Part shown: positions 9,455-17,359 of the stretch, one piece after another
How positions within the stretch are numbered: position 1 is the first letter of the stretch
Layout: each line of letters starts with the position of its first letter
Source of the DNA: Lachnospiraceae bacterium
GTDB taxonomy: Bacteria > Bacillota > Clostridia > Lachnospirales > Lachnospiraceae
DNA: 59,809 bases
Assembly: GCA_900766915.1 (NCBI GenBank)
Contig: CAAFXE010000219.1
Location: 1-59,809, forward strand
Direction of reading: 5' to 3'
Notes under the pieces: generated by a model
The model's input: the letters and a program-made list of their open reading frames with translations, nothing else
Told to the model about the DNA's origin: nothing
Databases searched by the model: none
Program-made: the position numbers and the translations under genes

Positions 9455-10108
9455 GTGGAGACAGAAAATAAACAGATCGATAATAACAAAGAAGAAAAGC
9501 CTTTTGAATATTATCTTGAAAAATATGAAAAGCTTGATCCAAAAGAGGTGTCACAGCGTTGTAATGTACCTTATGATGAAGAAAAACAGGAATTTCTTGT
9601 CAGGCTGATGGGGTATGAGTATGGTATCAGTTTTCCTGAGTTTTCCATTGCTCCCAAAACAGAGGATAAGGATGCATACCTGATCATGATGGACAATATT
9701 CCGTCCAGAACCTTTGTCATGAGATATCTCATTGAAGGCTGTTATGTAAAAGGTACCGGAAAGTATATTACGTTCCGTGAAGTGCCGACCTATGGAGAGC
9801 TATATTTAAAACCATTTACAGGCAGATGCATTTCCCGTCTGACCTATGGCTTTGGCTACAAGCTGGATAAGTTTCAGGCAGCTATGGAAAAGCTGGGAGC
9901 TACGCCTGTGAAAATGGGAGATATGGCTTATGAGTTTGAGCTTATTAACAATTATCATATGAGATTTATCTTCTGGGAAGCCGATGAAGAATTCCCACCG
10001 TCAGCGCAGATCCTTTATGAAGACAGCTTTGTGGGGGGCTTTCATGCCGAGGATCTGGTGGTGGCAGGAGATATTTCTATTACAACTTTAAAAAATATAA
10101 AAGTTTGA
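9455..10108 (+). CDS. DUF3786 protein linked to the acs locus
   Basis: About 217 residues resembling the DUF3786 family, found next to corrinoid and acs genes in acetogens; function not established. I prefer GTG 9455 (VETENKQ) because AAGGGG at 9441-9446 is well spaced for it; an upstream TTG at 9434 would overlap that site. No cysteine cluster, signal peptide or membrane segment is visible. It lies 36 bases after acsV and before the fhs promoter, so it is probably co-transcribed with acsV and may help in CFeSP activation or corrinoid handling; that role is inferred from position only. Confidence 0.8.
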   Translation: METENKQIDNNKEEKPFEYYLEKYEKLDPKEVSQRCNVPYDEEKQEFLVRLMGYEYGISFPEFSIAPKTEDKDAYLIMMDNIPSRTFVMRYLIEGCYVKGTGKYITFREVPTYGELYLKPFTGRCISRLTYGFGYKLDKFQAAMEKLGATPVKMGDMAYEFELINNYHMRFIFWEADEEFPPSAQILYEDSFVGGFHAEDLVVAGDISITTLKNIKV

Positions 10109-10128
10109 TAAAAAGTTAACAAAAGTGC

Positions 10129-10157
10129 TTTACAAATGACACAAGTGAGTGTATTAT
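10129..10157 (+). promoter_or_regulatory. Sigma-A promoter for fhs-fchA-folD
   Basis: TTTACA (10129-10134), 17 bases, TATTAT (10152-10157); each box differs from consensus by one base. It gives a leader of about 95 bases before fhs. The leader has a small GATATA/TATATC hairpin (10176-10197) but no riboswitch that I recognise. Confidence 0.75.
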
Positions 10158-10259
10158 AGAGATATGTTAATACACGATATAGAGTTTTCTTTATATCATG
10201 TACTCATATAACGAAATCCATTTAATTAATTTTAAGAGGCAAGAAAGGGGATTTTTACA

Positions 10260-11945
10260 ATGGGATACAAATCTGACATTGAAATCGCACAGGAAGTACA
10301 GATGCAGCCAATTACTGAAATCGCTGCAAAGGCAGGTATTGATTCAAAATATCTGGAACAGTACGGAAATTACAAGGCAAAAATTGACTACAATTTATTA
10401 AGAGAGTCAAAAGCTGAGGACGGAAAATTAATCCTTGTAACAGCGATCAACCCAACTCCGGCAGGAGAAGGAAAAACAACAACTACCGTAGGACTTGCTG
10501 ATGGTATGCAGAAGCTCGGCAAAAAAGTTATGGTAGCTCTTCGTGAGCCATCCTTAGGACCGGTATTCGGTGTCAAAGGCGGTGCTGCAGGCGGCGGATA
10601 CGCACAGGTAGTTCCAATGGAAGATATCAACCTTCATTTCACAGGTGACTTCCATGCAATCGGTGCTGCAAACAACTTACTTGCTGCAATGATCGACAAC
10701 CATATCTTCCAGGGAAATGAATTAAACATTGACCCAAGAAAGATCACATGGAGAAGATGTGTAGACATGAACGACCGTCAGTTACGTAACGTAGTAGATG
10801 GTCTCGGCGGCAGAACAGACGGAACACCAAGAGAAGACGGATATGACATCACAGTTGCATCTGAAATCATGGCAGTTCTTTGTCTGGCAAGCGATATCAA
10901 TGACTTAAAAGAAAGATTATCAAGAATCGTTATCGGTTATACATACGGAAAACCATCAGAACAGAAACCGGTAACAGCTGGTGATTTAAATGCACAGGGC
11001 GCTATGGCAGCTCTCTTAAAAGACGCTTTAAAACCAAACCTTGTACAGACCTTAGAGCATGTACCTGCAATCGTTCACGGCGGACCATTCGCAAACATCG
11101 CTCATGGATGTAACTCTGTAACAGCTACAAAGATGGCTCTTAAATTAGCAGATTACACCATTACAGAAGCTGGTTTCGGTGCTGACCTTGGTGCAGAAAA
11201 ATTCCTTGATATCAAATGCCGTATGGCTGGTTTAAAACCAAACGCAGTAGTTATCGTAGCAACTGTTCGTGCATTAAAATACAACGGCGGTGTTGCTAAG
11301 GCTGACTTAAATAACGAAAACCTGGAAGCTCTGGAAAAAGGTCTTCCAAACCTGTTGCAGCATGTTGGAAACATCAAAAACGTATATGGTTTACCATGTG
11401 TTGTTGCAATCAATGCATTCCCAACAGATACAAAGGCAGAGCTTGACCTTGTAGAAGCTAAATGTAAAGAACTCGGCGTTAACGTTGCACTTTCCGAAGT
11501 ATGGGCAAAAGGCGGCGAAGGCGGTATCAAGTTAGCTGAAGAAGTATTAAGATTAGTAGAAGAACCAAGCGACTTCCACTACTCTTATGAACTGGAAGGC
11601 TCCATCGAAGATAAACTGAATGCAATCGTTCAGAAAATCTATCATGGTAACGGCGTTGTTCTTACAGCAAACGCTCAGAAACAGGCAAAACAGTTAACTG
11701 ATATGGGATATGGAAATCTTCCAATCTGCGTTGCTAAGACACAGTACAGCTTCACAGATGATCAGACAAAACTTGGTGCTCCGAAGGACTTCGAAGTTAC
11801 TGTACGTAACCTGAAAGTATCTGCAGGTGCAGGCTTCATCGTTGCATTAACAGGTGAAATCATGACAATGCCAGGCTTACCAAAAGTTCCGGCTGCATGC
11901 AAGATCGATGTTGATGAAACAGGTAAGATCACAGGTTTATTCTAA
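10260..11945 (+). CDS. fhs: Formate--tetrahydrofolate ligase
   Basis: ATP-dependent formation of 10-formyl-THF from formate, the first folate step of the methyl branch. 561 residues, close to the usual 556-560. The P-loop NPTPAGEGKTT lies at about residues 65-74, followed by the conserved REPSLGPVFG segment. AAAGGGG precedes the ATG. It has its own promoter and heads a unit with fchA and folD, which carry out the next two steps. High-expression codon bias. metV and metF, often next in acetogens, are not in this window. Confidence 0.97.
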   Translation: MGYKSDIEIAQEVQMQPITEIAAKAGIDSKYLEQYGNYKAKIDYNLLRESKAEDGKLILVTAINPTPAGEGKTTTTVGLADGMQKLGKKVMVALREPSLGPVFGVKGGAAGGGYAQVVPMEDINLHFTGDFHAIGAANNLLAAMIDNHIFQGNELNIDPRKITWRRCVDMNDRQLRNVVDGLGGRTDGTPREDGYDITVASEIMAVLCLASDINDLKERLSRIVIGYTYGKPSEQKPVTAGDLNAQGAMAALLKDALKPNLVQTLEHVPAIVHGGPFANIAHGCNSVTATKMALKLADYTITEAGFGADLGAEKFLDIKCRMAGLKPNAVVIVATVRALKYNGGVAKADLNNENLEALEKGLPNLLQHVGNIKNVYGLPCVVAINAFPTDTKAELDLVEAKCKELGVNVALSEVWAKGGEGGIKLAEEVLRLVEEPSDFHYSYELEGSIEDKLNAIVQKIYHGNGVVLTANAQKQAKQLTDMGYGNLPICVAKTQYSFTDDQTKLGAPKDFEVTVRNLKVSAGAGFIVALTGEIMTMPGLPKVPAACKIDVDETGKITGLF

Positions 11946-11997
11946 GTAATAAGTTGCTGTTTTGATGACAGCACGACCTGATTAAGTATTGAAAAGA

Positions 11998-12041
11998 CAT
12001 ACCGCTTCCCTCTAAGATCAGAGGGAAGCAGTATGTTATTT
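11998..12041 (+). terminator. Hairpin between fhs and fchA
   Basis: CATAC-GCTTCCCTCT pairs with AGAGGGAAGC-GTATG across an AAGATC loop, with one C/A mismatch, followed by TTATTT. The stem is strong but the T-run is interrupted, so it is likely an attenuator or mRNA-stabilising stem that raises fhs over fchA rather than a full stop. Confidence 0.6.
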
Positions 12042-12072
12042 GCGCGTATATAAATAAAAGGAGATAATGCTC

Positions 12073-12705
12073 ATGGGATTTACACAGAATACATGTGAAG
12101 AATTCGTAGAAGTACTTGCTTCCAAGGCTCCGGTACCGGGCGGCGGCGGTGCATCTGCACTGGTAGGTGCTGTAGGTATGGCACTTGGTAACATGGTAGG
12201 AAGCTTAACTGTCGGCAAGAAGAAATATGCTGACGTGGAAGCAGATATCATTGCATTAAAAGAGAAAGCAACAGCTCTTCAGGCTGATTTTTTAAGATTG
12301 GTAGACAGAGATGCAGAAGTTTTCGAGCCACTTTCAAAAGCTTACGGCATGCCGAAGGAAACAGAAGAAGAAAAAGCTGAAAAAGCCCGTGTGATGGCTA
12401 TTGTATTAAAGGATGCGTGCTCTGTTCCAATGGAAATCATGGAAAAATGCTGCGAAGCCATCGACGTGATCGAAGAATTTGCTGCAAAAGGATCTGCACT
12501 TGCAATTTCTGATGCCGGTGTAGGTGTTGCATTCTGTAAGAGTGCTCTGTTAGGAGCTTCCTTAAATGTATTTATCAATACCAAATCCATGGCTGATAAA
12601 GAATATGCAGCCCAGTTAAATGAAAAAGCAGACAAAATGATCGAAGAGTACGGTAAAAAAGCTGACGAAATCTTTGAAAAAGTAAATGCGAGACTTCGCG
12701 GATAA
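12073..12705 (+). CDS. fchA: Methenyl-tetrahydrofolate cyclohydrolase
   Basis: Converts 10-formyl-THF to 5,10-methenyl-THF. About 210 residues of the cyclodeaminase/cyclohydrolase family, with the glycine-rich APVPGGGGASAL segment near the N terminus and the helical remainder typical of FchA. AAGGAG at 12058-12063 fits ATG 12073 with a 9-base spacer; ATG 12067 is in frame but only 3 bases away. It sits 12 bases before folD. Its presence matters because the adjacent FolD seems to lack cyclohydrolase residues. Confidence 0.93.
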   Translation: MGFTQNTCEEFVEVLASKAPVPGGGGASALVGAVGMALGNMVGSLTVGKKKYADVEADIIALKEKATALQADFLRLVDRDAEVFEPLSKAYGMPKETEEEKAEKARVMAIVLKDACSVPMEIMEKCCEAIDVIEEFAAKGSALAISDAGVGVAFCKSALLGASLNVFINTKSMADKEYAAQLNEKADKMIEEYGKKADEIFEKVNARLRG

Positions 12706-12717
12706 CAGGAGACCATC

Positions 12718-13569
12718 ATGGCAAAACAGTTATTAGGAAAAGAAGTAACTGCAGCTTTAAACGAAAGAATCAAAGCTGACGTTGCAAAATTAAATGAAAA
12801 AGGAATCAAACCTACCTTAGGAATCATCCGTGTAGGAGAAAGACCGGATGATTTATCTTACGAAAGAGGAGCAACAAAGCGTTGCGAAACTCTTGGTGTA
12901 GAATGTAAAAAGTACTTACTTCCGGCAGATGTATCTCAGGAAGAGCTTTTAAAAGTCATCGATGAAGTAAACCATGACGATAACATTCACGGTGTGTTAA
13001 TGTTCCGTCCGCTTCCAAAACATATCGATCAGACAGTTGTAGAAAATGCACTGGCTGCTGAAAAAGACGTTGACTGCCAGACAGATGCTTCCCTTGGCGG
13101 CGTATTTACAGGTAAAAAAGTAGGTTTCCCACCATGTACACCACAGGCATGTATGGAAATCTTAGACCACTACGGAATCGACTGTACAGGTAAAAAAGCA
13201 GTAGTCATCGGACGTTCCTTAGTTGTTGGAAAACCGGCTGCTATGATGCTCATCAAGAAAAACGCAACTGTGACTGTATGTCATACAAAAACCGTTGATA
13301 TGCCATCTGTTACAAGAGAAGCTGATATCTTAATCGTAGCTGCAGGCCGTGCAGGAGTGGTAGGTGCAGAGTATGTATCCGAGGGACAGATCGTCATCGA
13401 CGTAGGTATCAATGTAAATGCTGAAGGTAAGCTTTGCGGAGATGTCGATTACGCAGCAGTAGAACCAATCGTAGAAGCAATCACTCCGGTACCAGGCGGT
13501 GTAGGAAGTGTAACAACTTCTGTACTGGTTGGACATGTCGTAGAAGCTGCGATGAGAAAATTTATGTAA
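12718..13569 (+). CDS. folD: Methylene-THF dehydrogenase, cyclohydrolase site degenerate
   Basis: Reduces methenyl-THF to methylene-THF in the methyl branch. 283 residues with the FolD two-domain fold: PCTPQA near 140, the dinucleotide-binding VIGRSLVVGKP near 160, and VPGGVGSVTT near the C terminus. In bifunctional FolD the motif YxxxK gives the cyclohydrolase lysine; here it reads YERGA (Tyr48, Ala52). The partner glutamine in VQLPLP is replaced in MFRPLP (Phe96), and KDVDG reads KDVDC. The dehydrogenase half appears complete. The neighbouring fchA supplies the missing activity. Cofactor choice (NAD or NADP) cannot be read safely. Confidence 0.93.
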   Translation: MAKQLLGKEVTAALNERIKADVAKLNEKGIKPTLGIIRVGERPDDLSYERGATKRCETLGVECKKYLLPADVSQEELLKVIDEVNHDDNIHGVLMFRPLPKHIDQTVVENALAAEKDVDCQTDASLGGVFTGKKVGFPPCTPQACMEILDHYGIDCTGKKAVVIGRSLVVGKPAAMMLIKKNATVTVCHTKTVDMPSVTREADILIVAAGRAGVVGAEYVSEGQIVIDVGINVNAEGKLCGDVDYAAVEPIVEAITPVPGGVGSVTTSVLVGHVVEAAMRKFM

Positions 13570-13583
13570 TTTATAAAATTATA

Positions 13584-13725
13584 GTAACTGTTCAGAGTCA
13601 ACCTCCAAAATGCTTTGCATTTCGTCGGTGTGGCGTAATCGCCAAATAAAATTTCAAAAACAGTCTTAAAAATGCAAGCATTTTACACCTGTTTTATGAA
13701 ATTTTGCTTGGCTCTGAACAGTTAC
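13584..13725. repeat. Multi-branched palindromic intergenic element (TAACTGTTCAG family)
   Basis: An 18-base stem, GTAACTGTTCAGAG plus TCAA, pairs with TTGG plus CTCTGAACAGTTAC with one G-T pair. Between the arms lie three further hairpins: AAATGC/GCATTT, GGCG/CGCC, and AAAATTTCA...TGAAATTTT containing AAAATGC/GCATTTT. The 33 bases at 13599-13631 recur exactly at 52475-52507. It looks like a non-coding MITE or structured RNA; no ORF inside. Confidence 0.75.
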
Positions 13726-13750
13726 AAATTTTTATTTGAATTTTTGAAGG

Positions 13751-13797
13751 GCAGATGTTATGCTTGAGAGGTAATCTTGACATAGCATCTGCTGTTT
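13751..13797 (+). terminator. Hairpin, probable terminator downstream of folD
   Basis: GCAGATGTTAT pairs with ATAGCATCTGC (11 base pairs with one G-T), followed by TGTTTT. Moderate support as the end of the fhs-fchA-folD unit. Confidence 0.5.
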
Positions 13798-13820
13798 TGC
13801 TTTGAAAGGGGAAGGAAAGG

Positions 13821-14015
13821 ATGTTTGAACCAATGACAGATAAACAGTATGAAGGAATGCTGAAAGATAATATTGCATGTCTTGACAGAGTTGCCAAATG
13901 TACCAATGATATGGATGCATTAAAACAACTTCTATTCGAAAGAAAATTACTTGAATCCAAACTCGGATATGAAATCCCGGATAATAACTTGTATGACAGC
14001 GTGAAAGCTGAGTAA
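13821..14015 (+). CDS. Small protein of unknown function (64 aa)
   Basis: Not recognised. It begins MFEPMTDKQYE with a good AAGGAAAGG site in front. The sequence is charged and mostly helical (DMDALKQLLFERKLLESK), with one cysteine pair spaced seven apart (IACLDRVAKC) and no membrane segment. It lies alone between the folD-side palindromes and rlmH, on the same strand. Coding is supported by the ribosome site and a helical amphipathic pattern; function is open. Confidence 0.6.
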   Translation: MFEPMTDKQYEGMLKDNIACLDRVAKCTNDMDALKQLLFERKLLESKLGYEIPDNNLYDSVKAE

Positions 14016-14077
14016 TTAAAAATAAGTGTAAGCCTTATTTGATTATAAATCATGTTAATTACATTGATGGAGTTTTT

Positions 14078-14557
14078 ATGAAAATCACCTTAATCACCGT
14101 AGGAAAAATCAAAGAGAAATATTTTACCGATGCTATCTCAGAGTATTCCAAGAGATTGTCCCGGTATTGCAAGTTAGATATTGTGGAAGTGGCGGATGAA
14201 AAGACACCGGATGGAGCATCGGAAGGACTTGAAAACCAGATCAAAGAAAAAGAAGGCGAGAGAATTCTTGCAAAAATCCCGGACGGAGCTTATGTGGTAG
14301 CACTTGCCATTGAGGGAAAGCAGCTAAGCTCGGAAGAACTGGCTGACAAAATGGAAAAGTGGAATGTGTCAGGTGTGAGCCATCTTGTCTTTATCATCGG
14401 AGGATCCCTGGGCCTTGCTCAAAAGGTATTGAGCCGGGCAGATTTTAAGCTTAGCTTTTCCCCTATGACATTTCCACATCAGCTCATGAGGGTGATCCTG
14501 TTAGAGCAGATTTACAGGAGCTTCCGGATTAGAAATCATGAGCCGTATCATAAATGA
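14078..14557 (+). CDS. rlmH: 23S rRNA pseudouridine-1915 N3-methyltransferase
   Basis: SPOUT-class methylase acting on pseudouridine 1915 in helix 69 of 23S rRNA. With the ATG at 14078 (MKITLITVGK) preceded by TGGAG it has 159 residues, exactly the family length; an upstream in-frame start would add 13 unrelated residues. The hallmark SAM-binding knot FIIGGSLGLA and the C-terminal FPHQLMRVILLEQIYR are intact. Confidence 0.96.
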   Translation: MKITLITVGKIKEKYFTDAISEYSKRLSRYCKLDIVEVADEKTPDGASEGLENQIKEKEGERILAKIPDGAYVVALAIEGKQLSSEELADKMEKWNVSGVSHLVFIIGGSLGLAQKVLSRADFKLSFSPMTFPHQLMRVILLEQIYRSFRIRNHEPYHK

Positions 14558-14570
14558 TTGCTTTTTATGT

Positions 14571-14599
14571 TTGACTTTATCAAGATGAAGTGTTAAATT
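14571..14599 (+). promoter_or_regulatory. Possible promoter for the Nif11-like gene
   Basis: TTGACT, 17 bases, TAAATT. The -35 box is good; the -10 matches 4 of 6. It lies about 50 bases before the start of the small gene at 14650. Confidence 0.4.
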
Positions 14600-14649
14600 A
14601 ATTCTATTATTATTTATCTAACCATGAAATGTCGATTGGAGGAGATTTT

Positions 14650-14931
14650 ATGAATACTGTTGAAATGTTAAATGAAGTTCAGAAAAAAGCACTTGCTGAC
14701 AAAGAATTAAGAGAGAAGATCCTTGCTACAGAAAAAGAAGCAGACCCCTTAGATGAATTCTGTAAAATCTGCCAGGCAGAAGGCTATGAAATCTATCCGA
14801 TGGATATCATCATTGCAGGGGAAGAAGCTTATGCAGCCATGAGAAGAAGTACTAACGGCGGCGGTGAAAATGCACCGATGCTGGACGGAGAAGATGATTT
14901 TTATGAGCTGTTTTTGGCCGCACTTAGATAA
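14650..14931 (+). CDS. Nif11-domain-like small protein (93 aa)
   Basis: The start at ATG 14650 (MNTVEMLNEV) has GGAGGAG in front. The N-terminal 60 residues resemble Nif11 domains (DKELREKIL...PLDEFCKICQAEGY), which occur as leader regions of peptide-natural-product precursors and in uncharacterised small proteins. The C-terminal part (RRSTNGGGENAPMLDG) is glycine-rich and acidic, without a cysteine- or serine-rich core. No modifying enzyme is adjacent. One base separates its stop from the DUF2284 gene, so the two are translationally coupled. The Nif11 assignment is by eye. Confidence 0.6.
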   Translation: MNTVEMLNEVQKKALADKELREKILATEKEADPLDEFCKICQAEGYEIYPMDIIIAGEEAYAAMRRSTNGGGENAPMLDGEDDFYELFLAALR

Positions 14932-14932
14932 T

Positions 14933-15481
14933 ATGGATTTAAAAGACTATATAGAAAACAGAATAACAGAGCTTCCTCTCATGCAATATGAGTGGCTTAC
15001 ACCTGCTGAGCTGACTTTCAAGGATGAGGTTCGCCAGATTTGCAGGCAGGAATGTCCCATGTATGGAAAATCCTGGTCCTGCCCACCGGCGGTAGGAACG
15101 GTAGAAGAATGCAGGATACACTGTCTTTCCTATGATGGTGTGTTCCTGTTTACCACTATTGCGGAGGTTTCTGATATCGCCAATATGGAAGAAACTCTAA
15201 AGACAAGGTTTGAACATGAGAAAATCACAAGAACCATCGGTGGGTATTTTCAGGAATCTGGAGCCGAAATCATGCTCCTTTCATCCGAAAGCTGTACCAT
15301 CTGTGAATCCTGCGCCTACTGCGAGAGAAAGCCTTGCAGACATCCGGAGTATATGATCCCCTGTATCGAAAGTCAGGGAATTCTTGTGACAGATTTGGCA
15401 GAAAAGTATGACATCCCATTTCTGGATAGTATGACCACAGTGCAGTGGTTTGGCCTGATTTTATATCGAAAAAATGAATAG
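14933..15481 (+). CDS. DUF2284 predicted metal-binding protein
   Basis: 182 residues from ATG 14933 (MDLKDYIENR). Cysteine-rich: CRQECPMYGKSWSCPP in the first half and CTICESCAYC...PCRHP in the second, the pattern of the DUF2284 family, expected to bind an Fe-S cluster or metal. Function unknown; the family is common in anaerobes and methanogens. It is coupled to the upstream Nif11-like gene. A second member lies at 59050-59589, sharing CPP-x-CGT and C-x2-C-x2-C patterns. Confidence 0.85.
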   Translation: MDLKDYIENRITELPLMQYEWLTPAELTFKDEVRQICRQECPMYGKSWSCPPAVGTVEECRIHCLSYDGVFLFTTIAEVSDIANMEETLKTRFEHEKITRTIGGYFQESGAEIMLLSSESCTICESCAYCERKPCRHPEYMIPCIESQGILVTDLAEKYDIPFLDSMTTVQWFGLILYRKNE

Positions 15482-15490
15482 TACATCCTG

Positions 15491-15528
15491 ATCGCCTCAT
15501 ATCTTTAAAAAGAGTGAGGCGATTTTTT
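15491..15528 (+). terminator. Terminator whose 3' arm carries the yqfC ribosome site
   Basis: ATCGCCTCA (15491-15499) pairs perfectly with TGAGGCGAT (15515-15523) and runs into six T. The TTG start of yqfC follows one base after the T-run. GAGG within the 3' arm is the only Shine-Dalgarno-like sequence for that gene. Confidence 0.85.
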
Positions 15529-15529
15529 A

Positions 15530-15790
15530 TTGAATATCAAGTCAAAAATAGCACAGAAACTGAATATCCCGGAAGACATTTCTGATGGACTTCCCATTGT
15601 AACTGTCACAGGCAAATGCGAAGTCTATATAGAAAACTACCGTGGAATCATCGAATATGAAAGCAACTGTATCAAGCTGCAGACCAGGGTGTGCCGCATC
15701 TGCATTACAGGCAAAAATCTGGAAATCGTGTACTATACCAATACTGACATGAAGATCACAGGGCAGCTGGAGAATCTTCTCTACTCTTAA
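15530..15790 (+). CDS. yqfC: Sporulation protein YqfC (YabP family)
   Basis: 86 residues of the YabP/YqfC family, made in the mother cell under sigma-E in Bacillus; exact role unknown. Typical segments are the central VTVTGKCEVYIENYRGI and the tail DMKITGQLENLL. The TTG start follows directly on a terminator, and the GAGG that would serve as ribosome site is in its 3' arm. yqfD lies 326 bases downstream, but a structured repeat has come between the two genes, which are normally adjacent. Confidence 0.85.
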   Translation: MNIKSKIAQKLNIPEDISDGLPIVTVTGKCEVYIENYRGIIEYESNCIKLQTRVCRICITGKNLEIVYYTNTDMKITGQLENLLYS

Positions 15791-15793
15791 ATT

Positions 15794-15879
15794 GCATCTA
15801 TTCAGCAGTCGTAATTCTGCGAGGTTTTTCGCTCGAAAAGTCATTTCTAGAGACATTCTGCGAAATTAGATGCTCGCAG
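15794..15879. repeat. Stem-loop-rich spacer
   Basis: GCATCTA (15794-15800) pairs with TAGATGC (15867-15873), and CTGCGAG (15817) with CTCGCAG (15873-15879); inside is TTTT/GAAAA around a CTCG loop. Layout resembles the spacer at 53080-53175. No coding potential seen. Confidence 0.45.
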
Positions 15880-15908
15880 AGTTGTTATATTAGATTGTTT
15901 CAGGAAAC

Positions 15909-16089
15909 AGCCCAGGAGATATGCAGGTGCATCACGAAGCGTCAAGTGAAGCGAGTCTGAAAATCCTCTCTTAGAACTTCTTTGCGAAACAGGCTCTCCT
16001 GTGAGCAATTAGAAGTTCTTAGAGATAGTTGAAGAGGAGCGAACCTGCGGCGTGAGGTACCTGCATATCTACGGGGCGTCCCCTGAAAG
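15909..16089 (+). repeat. Structured 180-base repeat, copy 1
   Basis: Outer stem AGATATGCAGGT (15917-15928) with ACCTGCATATCT (16059-16070), 12 perfect pairs. Inner stem CTCTTAGAACTTCT (15968-15981) with AGAAGTTCTTAGAG (16011-16024), 13 of 14. Conserved loop segments are CACGAAGCGTCAAG, CTGAAAATCC, TAGTTGA and CGAACCTGCGG. It ends GGGGCGTC...TGAAAG about 20 bases before the yqfD ribosome site, so it would be the yqfD 5' leader. Same family as copies at 31919, 41884, 42291 and 59717. Confidence 0.85.
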
Positions 16090-16116
16090 AAAAAACAAAT
16101 CCCCAAAGGAGGTTCC

Positions 16117-17355
16117 ATGTTAATCAGGCTGTTCAAATACCTCAAAGGCTATGTGAAAATCAGGGTCGAAGGCTACTCCCCGGAGCGGTTTCTAAACATC
16201 TGCAATGCCAACGGAATCCTACTGTGGGGAGTAGAAAAGGACGACAAATATTATATAATGTACATGGCTGCCAAAGATTTTAAGTGCATACGTCCATTTG
16301 TGAGAAAAACCGGAACGAAGATCATCCTTTTGGAAAAGCATGGTCTTCCTTTTTTTCTTTTCAGATTTCGCAAAAGAAAAATGTTTTTTCTGGGAATGCT
16401 CTTAAGTATCATCGCTGTCTATGGATTATCTCTTTTTGTCTGGAATATTCACATTGAAGGAAATGTGGGGCAAACCAAAGAGGAGCTTTTAGAATATCTG
16501 GAATCCATGGGAGTAGAACATGGGGTACAAAAAAACAAGGTAAGCTGTGAAAATATCGAGAAAAACCTCCGGATGGAATACCCGAATATGCTGTGGGTAT
16601 CCGCGGAAATGCGCGGAACCAGGATCATCATTCAGATTAAGGAAAATGAAGATAAGGATATTGTGTCTAAGATAGAAGAAAAAGATAAAACACCCAAAAG
16701 TATCGTGGCAGATGTATCAGGCAGAGTAGAAACCATGGTCGTACGTCAGGGAACTCCCAGGGCAGAGATCGGAGACGAGGTTCATGCGGGAGATGTGCTG
16801 GTAGATGGATATTACGCAATCAAAAATGATGGGGGAGAGATCATCAGATATCAGGGCGTACCGGCAGATGGAGATATTGTGATTGTTCAGGAGGAGGAAT
16901 ATCTGGATACCTTTTCAAAGCAGTATGAAGAGAAATATTACACCGGAAACAAAAAAAGGGGATTTCGGATCACTTTATTAGATAAAACGTGGCAGTTTCT
17001 GCCAGAGAAGCCTTTTCAAAACTATGAGACTGTATCGGAGCAAAAGCAGATCCATGTAACAGAGAACTTTTATCTGCCATGCTCCATAGAGTTGTTTACC
17101 TATCTGGAATATGAAACGGAAACAAAAAATTATACAAAAGAGGAACTAAAAGAGCTTGCAAATATCAGGTTTCAAAATAAATACAAAAATAATTTGCAAA
17201 AAGGGGTTCAAATTATAGAAAAAGATGTTAAAATAGACGTTAATGGTAACTTGTGCGTAGTGGGTGGAAAGGTAACTTTACGCGTGCCCGTGACAGCGAA
17301 GGTGCCAGCGGTGATACCCGAAATTTCAGCGCAAGTTTCGGGGGAAGGAGAATAA
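16117..17355 (+). CDS. yqfD: Sporulation protein YqfD
   Basis: 412 residues, the usual length of this sigma-E-controlled membrane protein. The N-terminal cytoplasmic part (about 1-88) is followed by a transmembrane segment near 90-110 (FFLGMLLSIIAVYGLSLFVW) and a long extracytoplasmic region with the IHIEGN segment typical of the family. AAAGGAGG precedes the ATG. phoH follows after 4 bases and ybeY overlaps that, the order found widely in Clostridia. Role in the spore is not defined. Confidence 0.92.
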   Translation: MLIRLFKYLKGYVKIRVEGYSPERFLNICNANGILLWGVEKDDKYYIMYMAAKDFKCIRPFVRKTGTKIILLEKHGLPFFLFRFRKRKMFFLGMLLSIIAVYGLSLFVWNIHIEGNVGQTKEELLEYLESMGVEHGVQKNKVSCENIEKNLRMEYPNMLWVSAEMRGTRIIIQIKENEDKDIVSKIEEKDKTPKSIVADVSGRVETMVVRQGTPRAEIGDEVHAGDVLVDGYYAIKNDGGEIIRYQGVPADGDIVIVQEEEYLDTFSKQYEEKYYTGNKKRGFRITLLDKTWQFLPEKPFQNYETVSEQKQIHVTENFYLPCSIELFTYLEYETETKNYTKEELKELANIRFQNKYKNNLQKGVQIIEKDVKIDVNGNLCVVGGKVTLRVPVTAKVPAVIPEISAQVSGEGE

Positions 17356-17359
17356 CAGT

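Noticed and set aside
10158..10259. Riboswitch in the fhs leader
   Set aside because: Only a small GATATA/TATATC hairpin is seen; no THF, SAM or cobalamin riboswitch core could be matched.
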